Shown here piece after piece: positions 26,193-33,969 of a DNA stretch of 39,371 nucleotides (position 1 is the first letter of the stretch; each line of letters begins with the position of its first letter). Source of the DNA: Anaerofilum sp. An201 (GTDB lineage Bacteria > Bacillota > Clostridia > Oscillospirales > Ruminococcaceae); NCBI RefSeq assembly GCF_002160015.1, contig NZ_NFJT01000026.1, forward strand, positions 1-39,371, read 5' to 3'. The position numbers and the translations under genes are program-made. The notes under the pieces are model-generated. The model ran no database searches, had not been told where the DNA came from, and saw only the letters and a program-made list of their open reading frames with translations.

Positions 26193-26221
26193 ATTGTACC
26201 ACATTTGGCATTCCTTCACAA
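26193..26221 (-). promoter_or_regulatory. Promoter of pyk-luxS
   Basis: Minus strand TTGTGA (26221-26216), 17-bp spacer ending TGTGG, TACAAT (26198-26193), about 95 bp before pyk. Confidence 0.65.
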
Positions 26222-26260
26222 TACAGCGGCAAAAAATTTATGTTTGTGTATAAACATCCC

Positions 26261-27214
26261 TTACATTTCCGGCGGCTGCTGCGGCCAGGGACGCGCCGGC
26301 GGCACACCGGGAAGCTGTTCCGCGGGGCAGAGACCCTGTGCCAGCGCCTTTGCACGCAGCGCGGTGTAGAGCTCGGCGTTGGTGGCCTCGATGTACGGGT
26401 TCAGCAGCAAAAAGCCCCATCCCAGCGGGATCAGCGCCAGAATGGACCATCCCAGGAAAGACAGATCCAGCACGAAGATGTTCCACTTTTCGCCGTGGGT
26501 CACAGCGGCGCTGATGCGTCTGGCCTCGGCGCCGGTGAGGGAGGGATTCTCCGCCAGCAGCCAGGGAACCAGGCGCCAGCGGTATTCCAGCACGAGAGAG
26601 ATGATACCTGCAACCAGCATGATCCCCATCGCTGCGGCCATCAGCGCGATATAGTTCGAACTGTCGAATTCTGCGAACAGCATCCCCCCAAAAGCGGCAA
26701 TCCAGGCAATCAGAATCGGCAGTGCCGTGAGCAGTTTTGTGGTGAACATACTGCCCACGATCCGCAGATAGTTGTTCTTGAACGGAAACAGCAGGCCGGA
26801 GAATCCGGGTACTCCCACACGGTTCTCCAAAAAGGCGCGGTTCTTGCCCACAGTCAGCGGCATGCCGATAAAGGTTGAAAATACAACCGCCGCAACCATC
26901 ACAAAAAAGCCCGCGACAACCAGAGCGATCCCCATGGAATAGGCAAAGGCGTAGATCCTGCTCAGCTGCGGATGGGAGCCGGCGGAAGGCAGCATCGTCA
27001 AATAGTCGAGAAAACCGCCGGAGGAGGGATCGAGATTGTTCGCCGCGTTATTCGACAGCAGCCGCTGGAGGTTGATCCGGATAAAATAGGGATTTTGACG
27101 GTTCGGCAAGCCTGCCCCGATCGCACCCGCCAGCGCACAGATCGCAAGCGCCACCGCATAGCTGCGGCGCAGGATCTGCTTGGCATTGTCCTTTAACAGT
27201 TTTCGTGTCCACAT
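26261..27214 (-). CDS. DUF975-family integral membrane protein (317 aa)
   Basis: The protein starts with a basic stretch (MWTRKLLKDNAKQILRRSY), then a first helix, a ~70-residue outer loop, and at least four more helices. The stretch PLTVGKNRAFLENR, the segment near WRLVPWLLAENPSLTGAEARRISAAVTHGEKWNIFVLDLSF and then LGWSILALIPLGWGFLLLNPYIEATNAELYTALR are the conserved core of DUF975. The C-terminus is a Pro-rich tail. The function of DUF975 is unknown. It is last of three genes running leftward with 15-20-bp gaps. Confidence 0.88.
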   Translation of the reverse strand: MWTRKLLKDNAKQILRRSYAVALAICALAGAIGAGLPNRQNPYFIRINLQRLLSNNAANNLDPSSGGFLDYLTMLPSAGSHPQLSRIYAFAYSMGIALVVAGFFVMVAAVVFSTFIGMPLTVGKNRAFLENRVGVPGFSGLLFPFKNNYLRIVGSMFTTKLLTALPILIAWIAAFGGMLFAEFDSSNYIALMAAAMGIMLVAGIISLVLEYRWRLVPWLLAENPSLTGAEARRISAAVTHGEKWNIFVLDLSFLGWSILALIPLGWGFLLLNPYIEATNAELYTALRAKALAQGLCPAEQLPGVPPARPWPQQPPEM

Positions 27215-27229
27215 ATGTATCTACTCCTT

Positions 27230-27781
27230 TTATTGTGGAGTGCCGGAACAGCGCTCCCGTTTCCACCAATCGGTTTCGCCCGACCGAAAGCGGACAAACC
27301 CACATCGGCGCAGTACATTCTGAGACGCCGTGTTGGCCGGCTCTGTTTCGGCAAGGATGCACCGTACACCGGGCTGCTCCAGCGCCCAGGCACACAGTGC
27401 CCGCACCGCTTCGGTCATGCAGCCTCTGCCGCACCGGTTTTCCCCCAAACCATATCCAATTTCGGTTTCTCCCCTGTTGTTCGGCGGATTCTTGAAGTCG
27501 ATGGTCCCCACCGCTTCACCGTCCTTTTTGTCGATGATCCACCAGAACGTATGCCACAGGCAGGCATCTCCGGCCTGTTGGACCGCCGGCAGCTGCCCGC
27601 TTACAATGCGCCGAAAGAAGCATTCCAGCGGCTGGCCGCCATACCGGCAGTGCAGCCGTTCTTCCAGCAGCGAAGCATTTTCCAGCCACAGCGCAAGCTG
27701 CGGCGCAGTGAGCGCCGCCAGATACAGCCGCTCTGTCTCCAATGTGAAAGCGCCCTCAAAGCGGGCGTTTATCTGATCCAC
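27230..27781 (-). CDS. GNAT acetyltransferase (183 aa)
   Basis: RimJ/RimL-like fold: ETERLYLAALTAPQLALWLEN at the start, then TEIGYGLGENRCGRGCMTEAVRAL as acetyl-CoA motif A (C-G-R-G-C) and ANTASQNVLRRCGFVRFRSG as motif B. The substrate is not known. It sits between the GH2-derived gene and the DUF975 gene in an apparent operon. Confidence 0.87.
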   Translation of the reverse strand: MDQINARFEGAFTLETERLYLAALTAPQLALWLENASLLEERLHCRYGGQPLECFFRRIVSGQLPAVQQAGDACLWHTFWWIIDKKDGEAVGTIDFKNPPNNRGETEIGYGLGENRCGRGCMTEAVRALCAWALEQPGVRCILAETEPANTASQNVLRRCGFVRFRSGETDWWKRERCSGTPQ

Positions 27782-27801
27782 ACAGCAAGTTTCCTTTCCC
27801 G

Positions 27802-28413
27802 TTATCGTGATCGCGGGGCAACCTGCTCAATCGATCGTTCTATGCGCATGCTGTCGCGGCACTCCCCGTTTTGCACAGCCAGAATATTGCGTCCAATCAG
27901 GCGCACCGGCACATCCTCAAAAGTAAAAATGTGCGCTGCATTCCGCTTTTCCGTGACACGTCCGTTTACCAGCAGGGTCATAGAGGGCAGGTTGGAATAT
28001 GCCTTTACCACCGCGCCCCTGCCCTCCTGCACCGCACAGCGGCAGATCCGCACAAACGGTTCGCGGCACCAGAACGCGCGGCACAAATAGAACAGATCGC
28101 CCCATTCTCCATCCGGCTGCAGCAGGCTGCAGCCTCCTTCTTCCCAAAAAGGAATGACCACGGGAATATCCGCCACCAATGCATACTCATAGTCTGCCAG
28201 CCGGCTGGCAGAGGTGGTCCCCGCCGCCGGTTTCAGTTCCAGCCCCGCCTCCCGGCACAAAGGCGCCAGTTCCGGATGCATTTCCAAAGGGGCCTGGATG
28301 CTGTTGGCTCCCATTTCACACAGGGCGCGCAGATCCTTCCCGGGGTCCCGGCCGGGCAGGATCGTATATAACACGCAGCGGTCACCCCGCTCGTCACGCT
28401 GTTGTGTCGTCAT
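27802..28413 (-). CDS. GH2 beta-galactosidase-derived protein lacking the catalytic barrel (203 aa)
   Basis: ATG 28413 follows GGAGAGGAG, so it looks translated. Two stretches match glycoside hydrolase family 2: GKDLRALCEMGANSIQAPLE plus PELAPLCREAGL resembles the start of the GH2 barrel (K-E-M-G-A-N-x-I-R ... LCDE-G-L), and DLFYLCRAFWCREPFVRIC followed by VVKAYSNLPSMTLLVNGRV and HIFTFEDVPVRLIGRNIL resembles the C-terminal DUF4982-like domain. The ~250-300 residues between, holding both catalytic Glu, are missing, replaced by ~45 unlike residues. Either an old deletion remnant or a reused carbohydrate-binding protein; no catalysis is expected. Confidence 0.65.
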   Translation of the reverse strand: MTTQQRDERGDRCVLYTILPGRDPGKDLRALCEMGANSIQAPLEMHPELAPLCREAGLELKPAAGTTSASRLADYEYALVADIPVVIPFWEEGGCSLLQPDGEWGDLFYLCRAFWCREPFVRICRCAVQEGRGAVVKAYSNLPSMTLLVNGRVTEKRNAAHIFTFEDVPVRLIGRNILAVQNGECRDSMRIERSIEQVAPRSR

Positions 28414-28479
28414 AGCCTTCTCCTCTCCGCCTTGAATGTCAAGGGCCGCAGGCCCCTGCATCCAAGCATTATTTTTATC

Positions 28480-28508
28480 ATTATAACAAATTCCCCGCGC
28501 AATTGAAA
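28480..28508 (-). promoter_or_regulatory. Promoter of the GH2-derived/GNAT/DUF975 operon
   Basis: Minus strand TTTCAA (28508-28503), 17-bp spacer, TATAAT (28485-28480), about 67 bp before the start codon. Confidence 0.6.
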
Positions 28509-28601
28509 GTGCAATCCGCTCTATGTTTTCCACATATACACCCTTCCCTTTCGACTCTTTTCACAATTTTGCGTTTTAGGTAAAAACCTTACGCTCCGGT
28601 C

Positions 28602-28630
28602 TTGACTTTGTTTCCCAAAGGCGCTATAAT
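28602..28630 (+). promoter_or_regulatory. Promoter of tRNA-Ala
   Basis: TTGACT (28602-28607), 17-bp spacer, TATAAT (28625-28630), 36 bp before the tRNA. Confidence 0.9.
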
Positions 28631-28666
28631 ATACAGCGTTGCAGCGGTCTGCACACAATTGAATTT

Positions 28667-28742
28667 GGGCCTGTAGCTCAGTTGGGAGAGCGTTCGGTTC
28701 GCATCCGAGAGGTCAAGGGTTCGAATCCCTCCAGGTCCACCA
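28667..28742 (+). tRNA. tRNA-Ala (anticodon CGC)
   Basis: A full 76-nt cloverleaf with encoded CCA. Acceptor GGGCCTG / CAGGTCC holds the G3-U70 wobble pair that marks alanine tRNAs; the anticodon loop is TTCGCAT, giving CGC for codon GCG. The T-loop is GTTCGAATC. Its own promoter and terminator make it a single transcript. A dedicated CGC species suits the high GC and frequent GCG codons here. Confidence 0.96.
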
Positions 28743-28746
28743 AAGC

Positions 28747-28789
28747 AAAACCTGCGTACAACGTCTGTTGTACGCAGGTTTTGTTTTTC
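28747..28789. terminator. Terminator of tRNA-Ala, usable from both sides
   Basis: AAAACCTGCGTACAAC and GTTGTACGCAGGTTTT pair perfectly, followed by GTTTTT. On the minus strand it could also end the radical SAM operon. Confidence 0.9.
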
Positions 28790-28841
28790 TCGTCCATTTG
28801 CACCAGAGGCACTGCTGCTGGATTGTTCCGTTTCCGGTAAT

Positions 28842-29738
28842 TCAGGCGCGGCTGTCCCCCTTTTCTCTGGCAGACTTTTTGATCTGCTCATGATAAAAAT
28901 AGTTCACGATGACCGGCGGAGCGTCAAACGGCCGCTTCATGCTGTCATCGTTGGTCATATAATCCAGTCCGATCTCAGCGGCATAGCGTTTCAGCTCCAC
29001 ATCCAAAAACTCCCAATACGTGCGGTTCCCCTTATGATAGATCTCTCGATACAGCGGCAAAAGCTGCGGATGCTTGTCCCGGATGCAGTCCATGATGGCC
29101 GCTTTGTAGCTGCCCCGCAGGTTGAGGTTTTCCAGCCAGACCAGATTGCACCGGCTCCTTACCCGGGCGATGATGGCTTTCACATCCGTAATGCCGGGAA
29201 AAATGGGAGAGACAAAGCAGGTGGTGCGGACGCCGGCATCATGAAAAACCTTCATGGCAGCCAGCCGCCGCTCGATGCTGACGGCGTTGTCCATCTCACG
29301 TTTAAAGCCCTCGTCCAGCGTATTGACAGACCAGGAAACACGGGCGCCCGGGAACGTTTTGATCAGGTCCAGATCCCGCAACACAAGGTCGCTTTTGGTG
29401 GCGATGCTGAGCCTGACCCCGCTGCCTGCAAGCTGCTCCAGCAGCGCGCGGGTGCGTCCAAACGTTTTTTCCTGGGGCAGATAGGGGTCGGTGACAGAGC
29501 CGATGAACAGTTCCTTTCCGGCATACCGTTCCGGGCGGCGTATCTCCGGCCAGCGTTTGACATCCAGAAATGTCCCCCAGGGTTCCGGGTGGCCGGTAAA
29601 CCGCTTCATAAAAGAGGCGTAACAGTACCGGCAGGCGTGGGTGCAGCCCACATAGGGATTCACGGAATAGTCGCTCACCGGCAGATTGGATTTGGTGAGC
29701 ACGCTTTTGACTGTTATTTCCCGAATGACCGGCTCCAT
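28842..29738 (-). CDS. Radical SAM protein, SPL-like (COG1533) family (298 aa)
   Basis: The iron-sulfur motif is NPYVGCTHACRYCYA (Cys32, Cys36, Cys39), the CxxxCxxC of radical SAM enzymes with the Y-C-Y-A context typical of SplB-like proteins often labelled DNA repair photolyase. GSVTDPYLPQEK, LSIATKSDLVLRDLDLI and RVSWSVNTLDEGF fit the same family barrel. True SplB catalytic Cys near the C-terminus is not evident, so spore photoproduct repair is not claimed. Start ATG 29738 avoids overlap with the nitroreductase; ATG 29777 is possible but has no ribosome site. Last gene of the MarR operon. Confidence 0.85.
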   Translation of the reverse strand: MEPVIREITVKSVLTKSNLPVSDYSVNPYVGCTHACRYCYASFMKRFTGHPEPWGTFLDVKRWPEIRRPERYAGKELFIGSVTDPYLPQEKTFGRTRALLEQLAGSGVRLSIATKSDLVLRDLDLIKTFPGARVSWSVNTLDEGFKREMDNAVSIERRLAAMKVFHDAGVRTTCFVSPIFPGITDVKAIIARVRSRCNLVWLENLNLRGSYKAAIMDCIRDKHPQLLPLYREIYHKGNRTYWEFLDVELKRYAAEIGLDYMTNDDSMKRPFDAPPVIVNYFYHEQIKKSAREKGDSRA

Positions 29739-29760
29739 TGCGATGTCCCCCGCACTCCGC

Positions 29761-30387
29761 TCATTTCCATCTGCCATAATGCAGTTGTTTCTCAAGATCG
29801 GCAACATTTTGCTCCAATGCCCTTTCGTTCGGGTCCGCATAGCCGATTCCGATAAAAACGGGGATCCTATAGGTTGGCGGCACCTTCAATTTCGCTTTTA
29901 CGAGATCATGCTCTTCGTTCAGCGGTATCCGCATGGAGCAGACCAGCCCTTCTGCGGTTGCCGCCAGGAATATGTTCTCGATCACGCACCAGATCGTGGA
30001 AAACGGATTCAGCTTGGATACCGATTCGCCGTTCAGTTCCTTGCACTTGAACACAGGGATGACCACATACGGCGCATCTCTGAGCATCGTATACTGCCGG
30101 GGCATCGCATACCCGTACATTTTCTGCGCAAGTGTCGTCGGATACGGTCTTGGAGCATTCAGATATTTTTCCGCGTCGAACTTGTCGGCAAGTTTCTTTG
30201 CATATTCAAAGGCGTATTCCTTTTCCTCCTTTGTGCGCAGGATAATGTAACTCCAGTTGCGGTTGTGATTCCAGGTGGGAGCCTGGTTGCCCGCCTCCAA
30301 GATCCGTTTGATCGCTTCAAAATCAACCTCTTGATCCAGAAACTCCCGAACCGTCCTTCTTTTCCGGATCGCTTCATAAACTTCCAT
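29761..30387 (-). CDS. Nitroreductase-family flavoprotein (208 aa)
   Basis: IRKRRTVREFLDQEV is the N-terminal FMN phosphate-binding pattern of nitroreductases, NQAPTWNHNRNWSYIIL the second flavin contact, and a C-terminal YRIPVFIGIGYADPNE replaces the usual G-Y-P segment. A longer middle insert (EYAKKLADKFDAEKYLNAPRP and on) is present. Such FMN enzymes reduce nitro groups, quinones or enoates with NAD(P)H. Its start overlaps the marR stop by 14 bases, so the repressor and enzyme are made together. Confidence 0.9.
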   Translation of the reverse strand: MEVYEAIRKRRTVREFLDQEVDFEAIKRILEAGNQAPTWNHNRNWSYIILRTKEEKEYAFEYAKKLADKFDAEKYLNAPRPYPTTLAQKMYGYAMPRQYTMLRDAPYVVIPVFKCKELNGESVSKLNPFSTIWCVIENIFLAATAEGLVCSMRIPLNEEHDLVKAKLKVPPTYRIPVFIGIGYADPNERALEQNVADLEKQLHYGRWK

Positions 30388-30844
30388 CTTCCAGTTCCTC
30401 CCCTTCTTGATTGACCAGCCTGGTCAGATTTTTTGTGAATGTCCGGGACAGGTCGATCAGCAATTTTTGTTCTTCCGGCGTAAACATGGACATGGCCGTG
30501 TCCTCCGCCCAGGTGATGTGACGCACCACTTTTTCACAGTAGGCCCTTCCGGCATCGGTCAGTTGGACGATCTTGTTTCGTTTGTTTTCCGGCACCTCGG
30601 TGACGGTTACATAGGTCTCGGCCAGAAGGTTCTTGATAATCAGGTTGACCGTCTGCTTGGATTGAAATGTCCGCCGGCAGATCTCCTTCTGGGTCATGCC
30701 GTCTTCCGCATAGAAAAGGACATTGACCACCAGCAGCGTTTTCATCATCATGCCATTGCGCTTGGCATATTCATCGTAGAGAGCAAACTGCTCGTCCCGG
30801 AATTTACAGTATAGATATGCGTTTTTCTTATCTTCCCTGGTCAT
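30374..30844 (-). CDS. MarR-family transcription regulator (156 aa)
   Basis: Winged helix core at about residues 35-105: VLFYAEDGMTQKEICRRTFQSKQTVNLIIKNLLAETYVTVTEVPENKRNKIVQLTDAGR, with the recognition helix SKQTVNLIIKNL and wing with Asn-Lys-Arg. Long terminal helices for dimer formation flank it. ATG 30844 is chosen (GGTGGGG upstream). It is the first gene of the operon with the nitroreductase and radical SAM genes, and a palindrome over the operon start site points to self-repression relieved by a small aromatic or oxidant. Confidence 0.92.
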   Translation of the reverse strand: MTREDKKNAYLYCKFRDEQFALYDEYAKRNGMMMKTLLVVNVLFYAEDGMTQKEICRRTFQSKQTVNLIIKNLLAETYVTVTEVPENKRNKIVQLTDAGRAYCEKVVRHITWAEDTAMSMFTPEEQKLLIDLSRTFTKNLTRLVNQEGEELEDGSL

Positions 30845-30874
30845 ACCCCACCGCCTTTGGTCCATTTATTAACG

Positions 30875-30888
30875 GTCAATTTATTGAC
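30875..30888 (-). promoter_or_regulatory. Putative MarR operator at the operon start
   Basis: GTCAAT-TT-ATTGAC, 6-bp perfect arms, lies right after the -10 box and over the likely transcription start of marR. Confidence 0.65.
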
Positions 30889-30891
30889 TTT

Positions 30892-30920
30892 ATTGTAGCA
30901 AAGGAATCCTCTCCCGTCAA
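30892..30920 (-). promoter_or_regulatory. Promoter of the marR operon
   Basis: Minus strand TTGACG (30920-30915), 17-bp spacer, TACAAT (30897-30892), about 48 bp before marR. Confidence 0.75.
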
Positions 30921-31021
30921 GGCCTTGCACTGTCCGGCCGGCAGGGGCACTTCGCACAAACGCAAAAAACAGCTTTTTCCGGCCTCGCCTGCTGACTTCT
31001 CGATTTTGCCAAATGGACAAC

Positions 31022-31064
31022 AAAAAAGCCGCAAATCTTTTTCAGACTTACAGCTTTTGGCGGC
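31022..31064 (-). terminator. Terminator of the LysR-GNAT pair
   Basis: Minus strand GCCGCCAAA pairs with TTTGCGGC (one bulge) and is followed by TTTTTTG, just after the acetyltransferase stop. Confidence 0.6.
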
Positions 31065-31070
31065 GGGTAT

Positions 31071-31529
31071 TCAGTTTTGTTGAATCGTGCGACGGCTCAT
31101 ATACAAAATGGGATAGGGATTCCCCTGTTCATCCAGATCTGTTCTTTTGTAAACTCGAAATCCCATGTGTTCATAAAACCCTTTGGCCTGCGGATTCTGT
31201 TCATTTACCGTCAACCTCTCGACGGAATAGGTTTCGACCCCGTATTGGATCAGCCGTTTTCCCAGACCTTTTCCCCTTTCTTCCGGAGCGATGAACAGCA
31301 TTTCCAGAGTGTCGCCCTCGATCCCCATAAAGGCCACGGGGCAACCTGCTTCATCTTCCGCAAGTATCAAGTGGGCAATTTCGTGCAGCGCCTTCGGCAC
31401 GTATTCTTTTATGCTCTCGATTTCGCTGTCCGACAGAAACAGATGGGTGGCCCTTACAGAGGTTTCCCATACTTCGAGCAGCCGATCAATGAGATCCGGT
31501 CTCCTGTCTTTTGCTTCTACAATCCTCAT
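31071..31529 (-). CDS. GNAT acetyltransferase, YjaB-like (152 aa)
   Basis: Acetyl-CoA motif A is EMLFIAPEERGKGLGKRLI (R-G-K-G-L-G), followed by LTVNEQNPQAKGFYEHMGFRVYKRTDLDEQGNPYPILYM, a tail typical of YjaB-like acetyltransferases. The N-terminus (VWETSVRATHLFLSDSEI) also fits this group. Substrate unknown. It begins 16 bp after the LysR gene stops, so the regulator and the enzyme probably share a message. Confidence 0.9.
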   Translation of the reverse strand: MRIVEAKDRRPDLIDRLLEVWETSVRATHLFLSDSEIESIKEYVPKALHEIAHLILAEDEAGCPVAFMGIEGDTLEMLFIAPEERGKGLGKRLIQYGVETYSVERLTVNEQNPQAKGFYEHMGFRVYKRTDLDEQGNPYPILYMSRRTIQQN

Positions 31530-31545
31530 ATTCGCCTCCGTGCAT

Positions 31546-32436
31546 TCAGAAACTCCATATATTATATTCGGAAATGTATTTCTCGGAAAACGTGAGGAAG
31601 GCCGCGGCGGCGGCAGAGAAGGTCTGGGCCTTTTTCCACACCAGCACCGTGTTGGACTCCAGGGCGGGGTCCAGGGGGACGAAGCGAAGCCCCGGATAGG
31701 TGCAGTCCAGGTTCAAGGTGAGCACACCGCTGCCGCAGTCCCGCGCCAAAGAGGCCAGATTGTAGAGCAGATTGCCGGTGGCCGTGACATGCAGCCTCTC
31801 CGCGTAGGGGCCGAACCAGTTGAGCAGTTCATTCTGCACGGTCTCCCGTTCGGGCAGGATCAGGGGCACAGCGGCCAGGTCCGCCGGGCCGACACGCTCT
31901 CTGGACGCCAATTCCGAATCCTCCCGCACCAATACGCCCCACTGCTCCCGCCCCGGTGTGCGGACAAACCTGTATTTCGTAATATCCACCGGTTCCTGCA
32001 AAAGTCCCACATCCAGCAGGCCCCGCTCGATGCGCTCTTTGATATTGTCGGAATTCCCGCTGTAGATGGCGAAGCTGACCAGCGGGTTCTTTTCCTGGAA
32101 GGCCGTGAGCAGCTGTGCCAAAAAGCGGGAACTTTGCAGTTCGCCGCTCCCCACCGCGACGGTGCCCGACAGCTGCTGCTCCCGGCGCTGAAGATCGTCT
32201 TTTGTTTTATCCGCCAGCGCCACGATCTCTTCCGCCCGCCGGCGGAGCAGCATCCCTTCCTCTGTGAGGATGATGCGGTGCTTGCTCCGGCGAAACAGCT
32301 GGACGCCCAGCTCCTCCTCCAGCTGCATCAGCTGTCTGGACAGGGTGGGCTGGGTCAGATGCAGGAGATTGGCCGCTTTGGTGATGTTCTCTTCCCGGGC
32401 CACCAGCAGGAAATATTTCAGCACACGGATCTCCAT
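31546..32436 (-). CDS. LysR-family transcription regulator (296 aa)
   Basis: N-terminal helix-turn-helix: LKYFLLVAREENITKAANLLHLTQPTLSRQLMQLEEELGVQLFRRSKH, a textbook LysR start. The linker helix and an effector domain with GTVAVGSGELQSSRFLAQLLTAF and VGLLQEPVDI follow. ATG 32436 gives MEIRVLKYF. LysR proteins next to aldo/keto reductase and flavodoxin genes recur in gut Clostridia, so the nearby AKR and flavodoxin promoters are likely targets; the effector is unknown. A weak TTGATT/TTATCT pair lies upstream. Confidence 0.93.
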   Translation of the reverse strand: MEIRVLKYFLLVAREENITKAANLLHLTQPTLSRQLMQLEEELGVQLFRRSKHRIILTEEGMLLRRRAEEIVALADKTKDDLQRREQQLSGTVAVGSGELQSSRFLAQLLTAFQEKNPLVSFAIYSGNSDNIKERIERGLLDVGLLQEPVDITKYRFVRTPGREQWGVLVREDSELASRERVGPADLAAVPLILPERETVQNELLNWFGPYAERLHVTATGNLLYNLASLARDCGSGVLTLNLDCTYPGLRFVPLDPALESNTVLVWKKAQTFSAAAAAFLTFSEKYISEYNIWSF

Positions 32437-32583
32437 GAAATATCGCCCCTTTCGCTTCAAAGATAACACAGTGATGAGCGAAAATCAACCGAAGCGAGCC
32501 GTTTTCATGCGATGCGCGGCCGGCTATCCGGGCGGAACTGTGTGCCTGCCGAACGGCAATTTTGCGGCGGGGGAAACGCAGAC

Positions 32584-32617
32584 AAAAAAATCCGCCGGGC
32601 GCAGGACCCGGCGGCAG
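32584..32617 (-). terminator. Terminator of the aldo/keto reductase gene
   Basis: Minus strand CCGCCGGG ... CCCGGCGG followed by ATTTTTTT, 10 bp after the stop. Confidence 0.9.
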
Positions 32618-32626
32618 CTTGTTTTC

Positions 32627-33664
32627 TCAGATTTTCTGATTCCCGGTGGACCAGACGTGGCTCTCCTTCGCCGCGGACGGCGTGTTCTGGGCCATCACGC
32701 CCACCAGAGGATGGGGGACATAGGGCTCTTCCAGATAGGCGCACTCCTCCGCCGTCAGCTGCAGATCCACCGCCTTGGCTGCCCCCTCGATGTGGTGGAG
32801 CTTAGTGGCTCCCACCACCGGGGCGGTCACCTTGGTCAGCAGCCAGGCCAGGGAGATCTCCGTCATGGAGATGCCGTGCCGGTCGGCCAGCTCTGCCACC
32901 CGCTGGAGGATGGGGGCATCCTGATCCGCCGTGCCGCCGTATTTCAGGCGGGCATAGCTGTCCTCCTGCAGCCGCTTGGAGGTTTCCCCGGGGCGCTTGG
33001 AGAGGCGGCCGCCGGCCAGAGCGCTGTACGGCGTCATGGCGATGTTCTCCTCCCGGCAGAAAGGGGCCATCTCCCGCTCCTCCTCCCGGAAGATGAGATT
33101 GTAGTGGCCCTGCACCGAGACGAACTTGGAAAATCCCTCCCGCTCTGCCAGGGCGTTGGCCTTGCACAGCTGCCAGGCGAAGCAGTTGGAGATGCCGATC
33201 TGCCGGGTCTTGCCCTCCTTCACCATCCGATGCAGGCCGTCCAGGATGTCGTAGAGGGGCGTCTGGTAGTCCCACATATGGTAGATGTACAGGTCCACAT
33301 AGTCCATCCCCAGGTTTTGCAGGCTCTTTTCCAGCATGCGGCGGACGTGCTCCTGGCCGGAAACTCCGGCAGCGATCTCCTCATTGGTGCGGGGGAGGAA
33401 TTTGGTGGCCACCACCACCTCGTCCCGTTTGGCGAAGTCCCGCAGGGCGCGGCCCAGGTATTGCTCGCTGGTTCCGCTCTGGTAGCCGATGGCGGTGTCG
33501 AAAAAGTTGACGCCCAGCTCCAGCCCCCGCTGGATGATCTCGCGGGAATGCGCCTCGTCGAGCGTCCAGCTGTGCTGGCCGTTGGAGGCGTCGCCAAAGC
33601 CCATGCACCCCATGCAGATGCGGGATACTCTCACATCTGAATTGCCCAATTGCGTGTATTTCAT
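32627..33664 (-). CDS. Aldo/keto reductase (345 aa)
   Basis: NAD(P)H-dependent carbonyl reductase with the AKR tetrad: Asp and Tyr in FFDTAIGYQSGTSEQYLG, Lys in VVATKFLP, His in DLYIYHMWD. The C-terminal cofactor pattern is APVVGATKLHHIEGAAKAV. It belongs to the larger (~340 aa) YajO/YghZ-like branch. GGAGG sits 9 bases before ATG 33664; another ATG 15 bp upstream is less well placed. Own promoter (TTCACA/TATACT) and strong terminator. It diverges from the flavodoxin operon across a 305-bp control region. Confidence 0.94.
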   Translation of the reverse strand: MKYTQLGNSDVRVSRICMGCMGFGDASNGQHSWTLDEAHSREIIQRGLELGVNFFDTAIGYQSGTSEQYLGRALRDFAKRDEVVVATKFLPRTNEEIAAGVSGQEHVRRMLEKSLQNLGMDYVDLYIYHMWDYQTPLYDILDGLHRMVKEGKTRQIGISNCFAWQLCKANALAEREGFSKFVSVQGHYNLIFREEEREMAPFCREENIAMTPYSALAGGRLSKRPGETSKRLQEDSYARLKYGGTADQDAPILQRVAELADRHGISMTEISLAWLLTKVTAPVVGATKLHHIEGAAKAVDLQLTAEECAYLEEPYVPHPLVGVMAQNTPSAAKESHVWSTGNQKI

Positions 33665-33706
33665 CTGTATAGCCTCCATTTGAAAGGGAATCCGTTTTCT
33701 TCCAAA

Positions 33707-33735
33707 AGTATACCGCTTTATAAAAGAAATGTGAA
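33707..33735 (-). promoter_or_regulatory. Promoter of the aldo/keto reductase gene
   Basis: Minus strand TTCACA (33735-33730), 17-bp spacer, TATACT (33712-33707), about 43 bp before the start codon. Confidence 0.65.
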
Positions 33736-33755
33736 ATGCCTTTTTTGAATGAAGG

Positions 33756-33834
33756 ATCATGCAAAACACACATCCATATTGCGGGACGGGCGAAAGCGGC
33801 CGGTGCATCCTGCGCGGAGCAACATCATGCAAAA
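33756..33834. repeat. Direct repeat pair in the divergent control region
   Basis: ATCATGCAAAA occurs at 33756-33766 and again at 33824-33834, 68 bp apart, between the AKR and flavodoxin promoters. This 305-bp stretch (33665-33969) holds no gene; it looks like a regulatory region, with LysR as the obvious candidate. Confidence 0.5.
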
Positions 33835-33863
33835 TCCGTATTTCTCCGAATCCAATATAGGCA

Positions 33864-33893
33864 TTGGACATTTTATAATGTGCATTCTAAAAT
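33864..33893 (+). promoter_or_regulatory. Promoter of the flavodoxin-DUF4405-flavodoxin operon
   Basis: TTGGAC (33864-33869), 18-bp spacer, TAAAAT (33888-33893). A TATAAT at 33874-33879 is a second possible -10 with a poor -35. Confidence 0.55.
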
Positions 33894-33969
33894 ATAGATG
33901 TCGAATTGGAGCGCCTGCTCACAGGAGGTGCTCGCTCACACGAAAAAAACGGTAGGAGGACCTGTATCG

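Noticed and set aside
28589-28891. Minus-strand frame opposite tRNA-Ala
   Set aside because: It is the reverse of the tRNA and its terminator.
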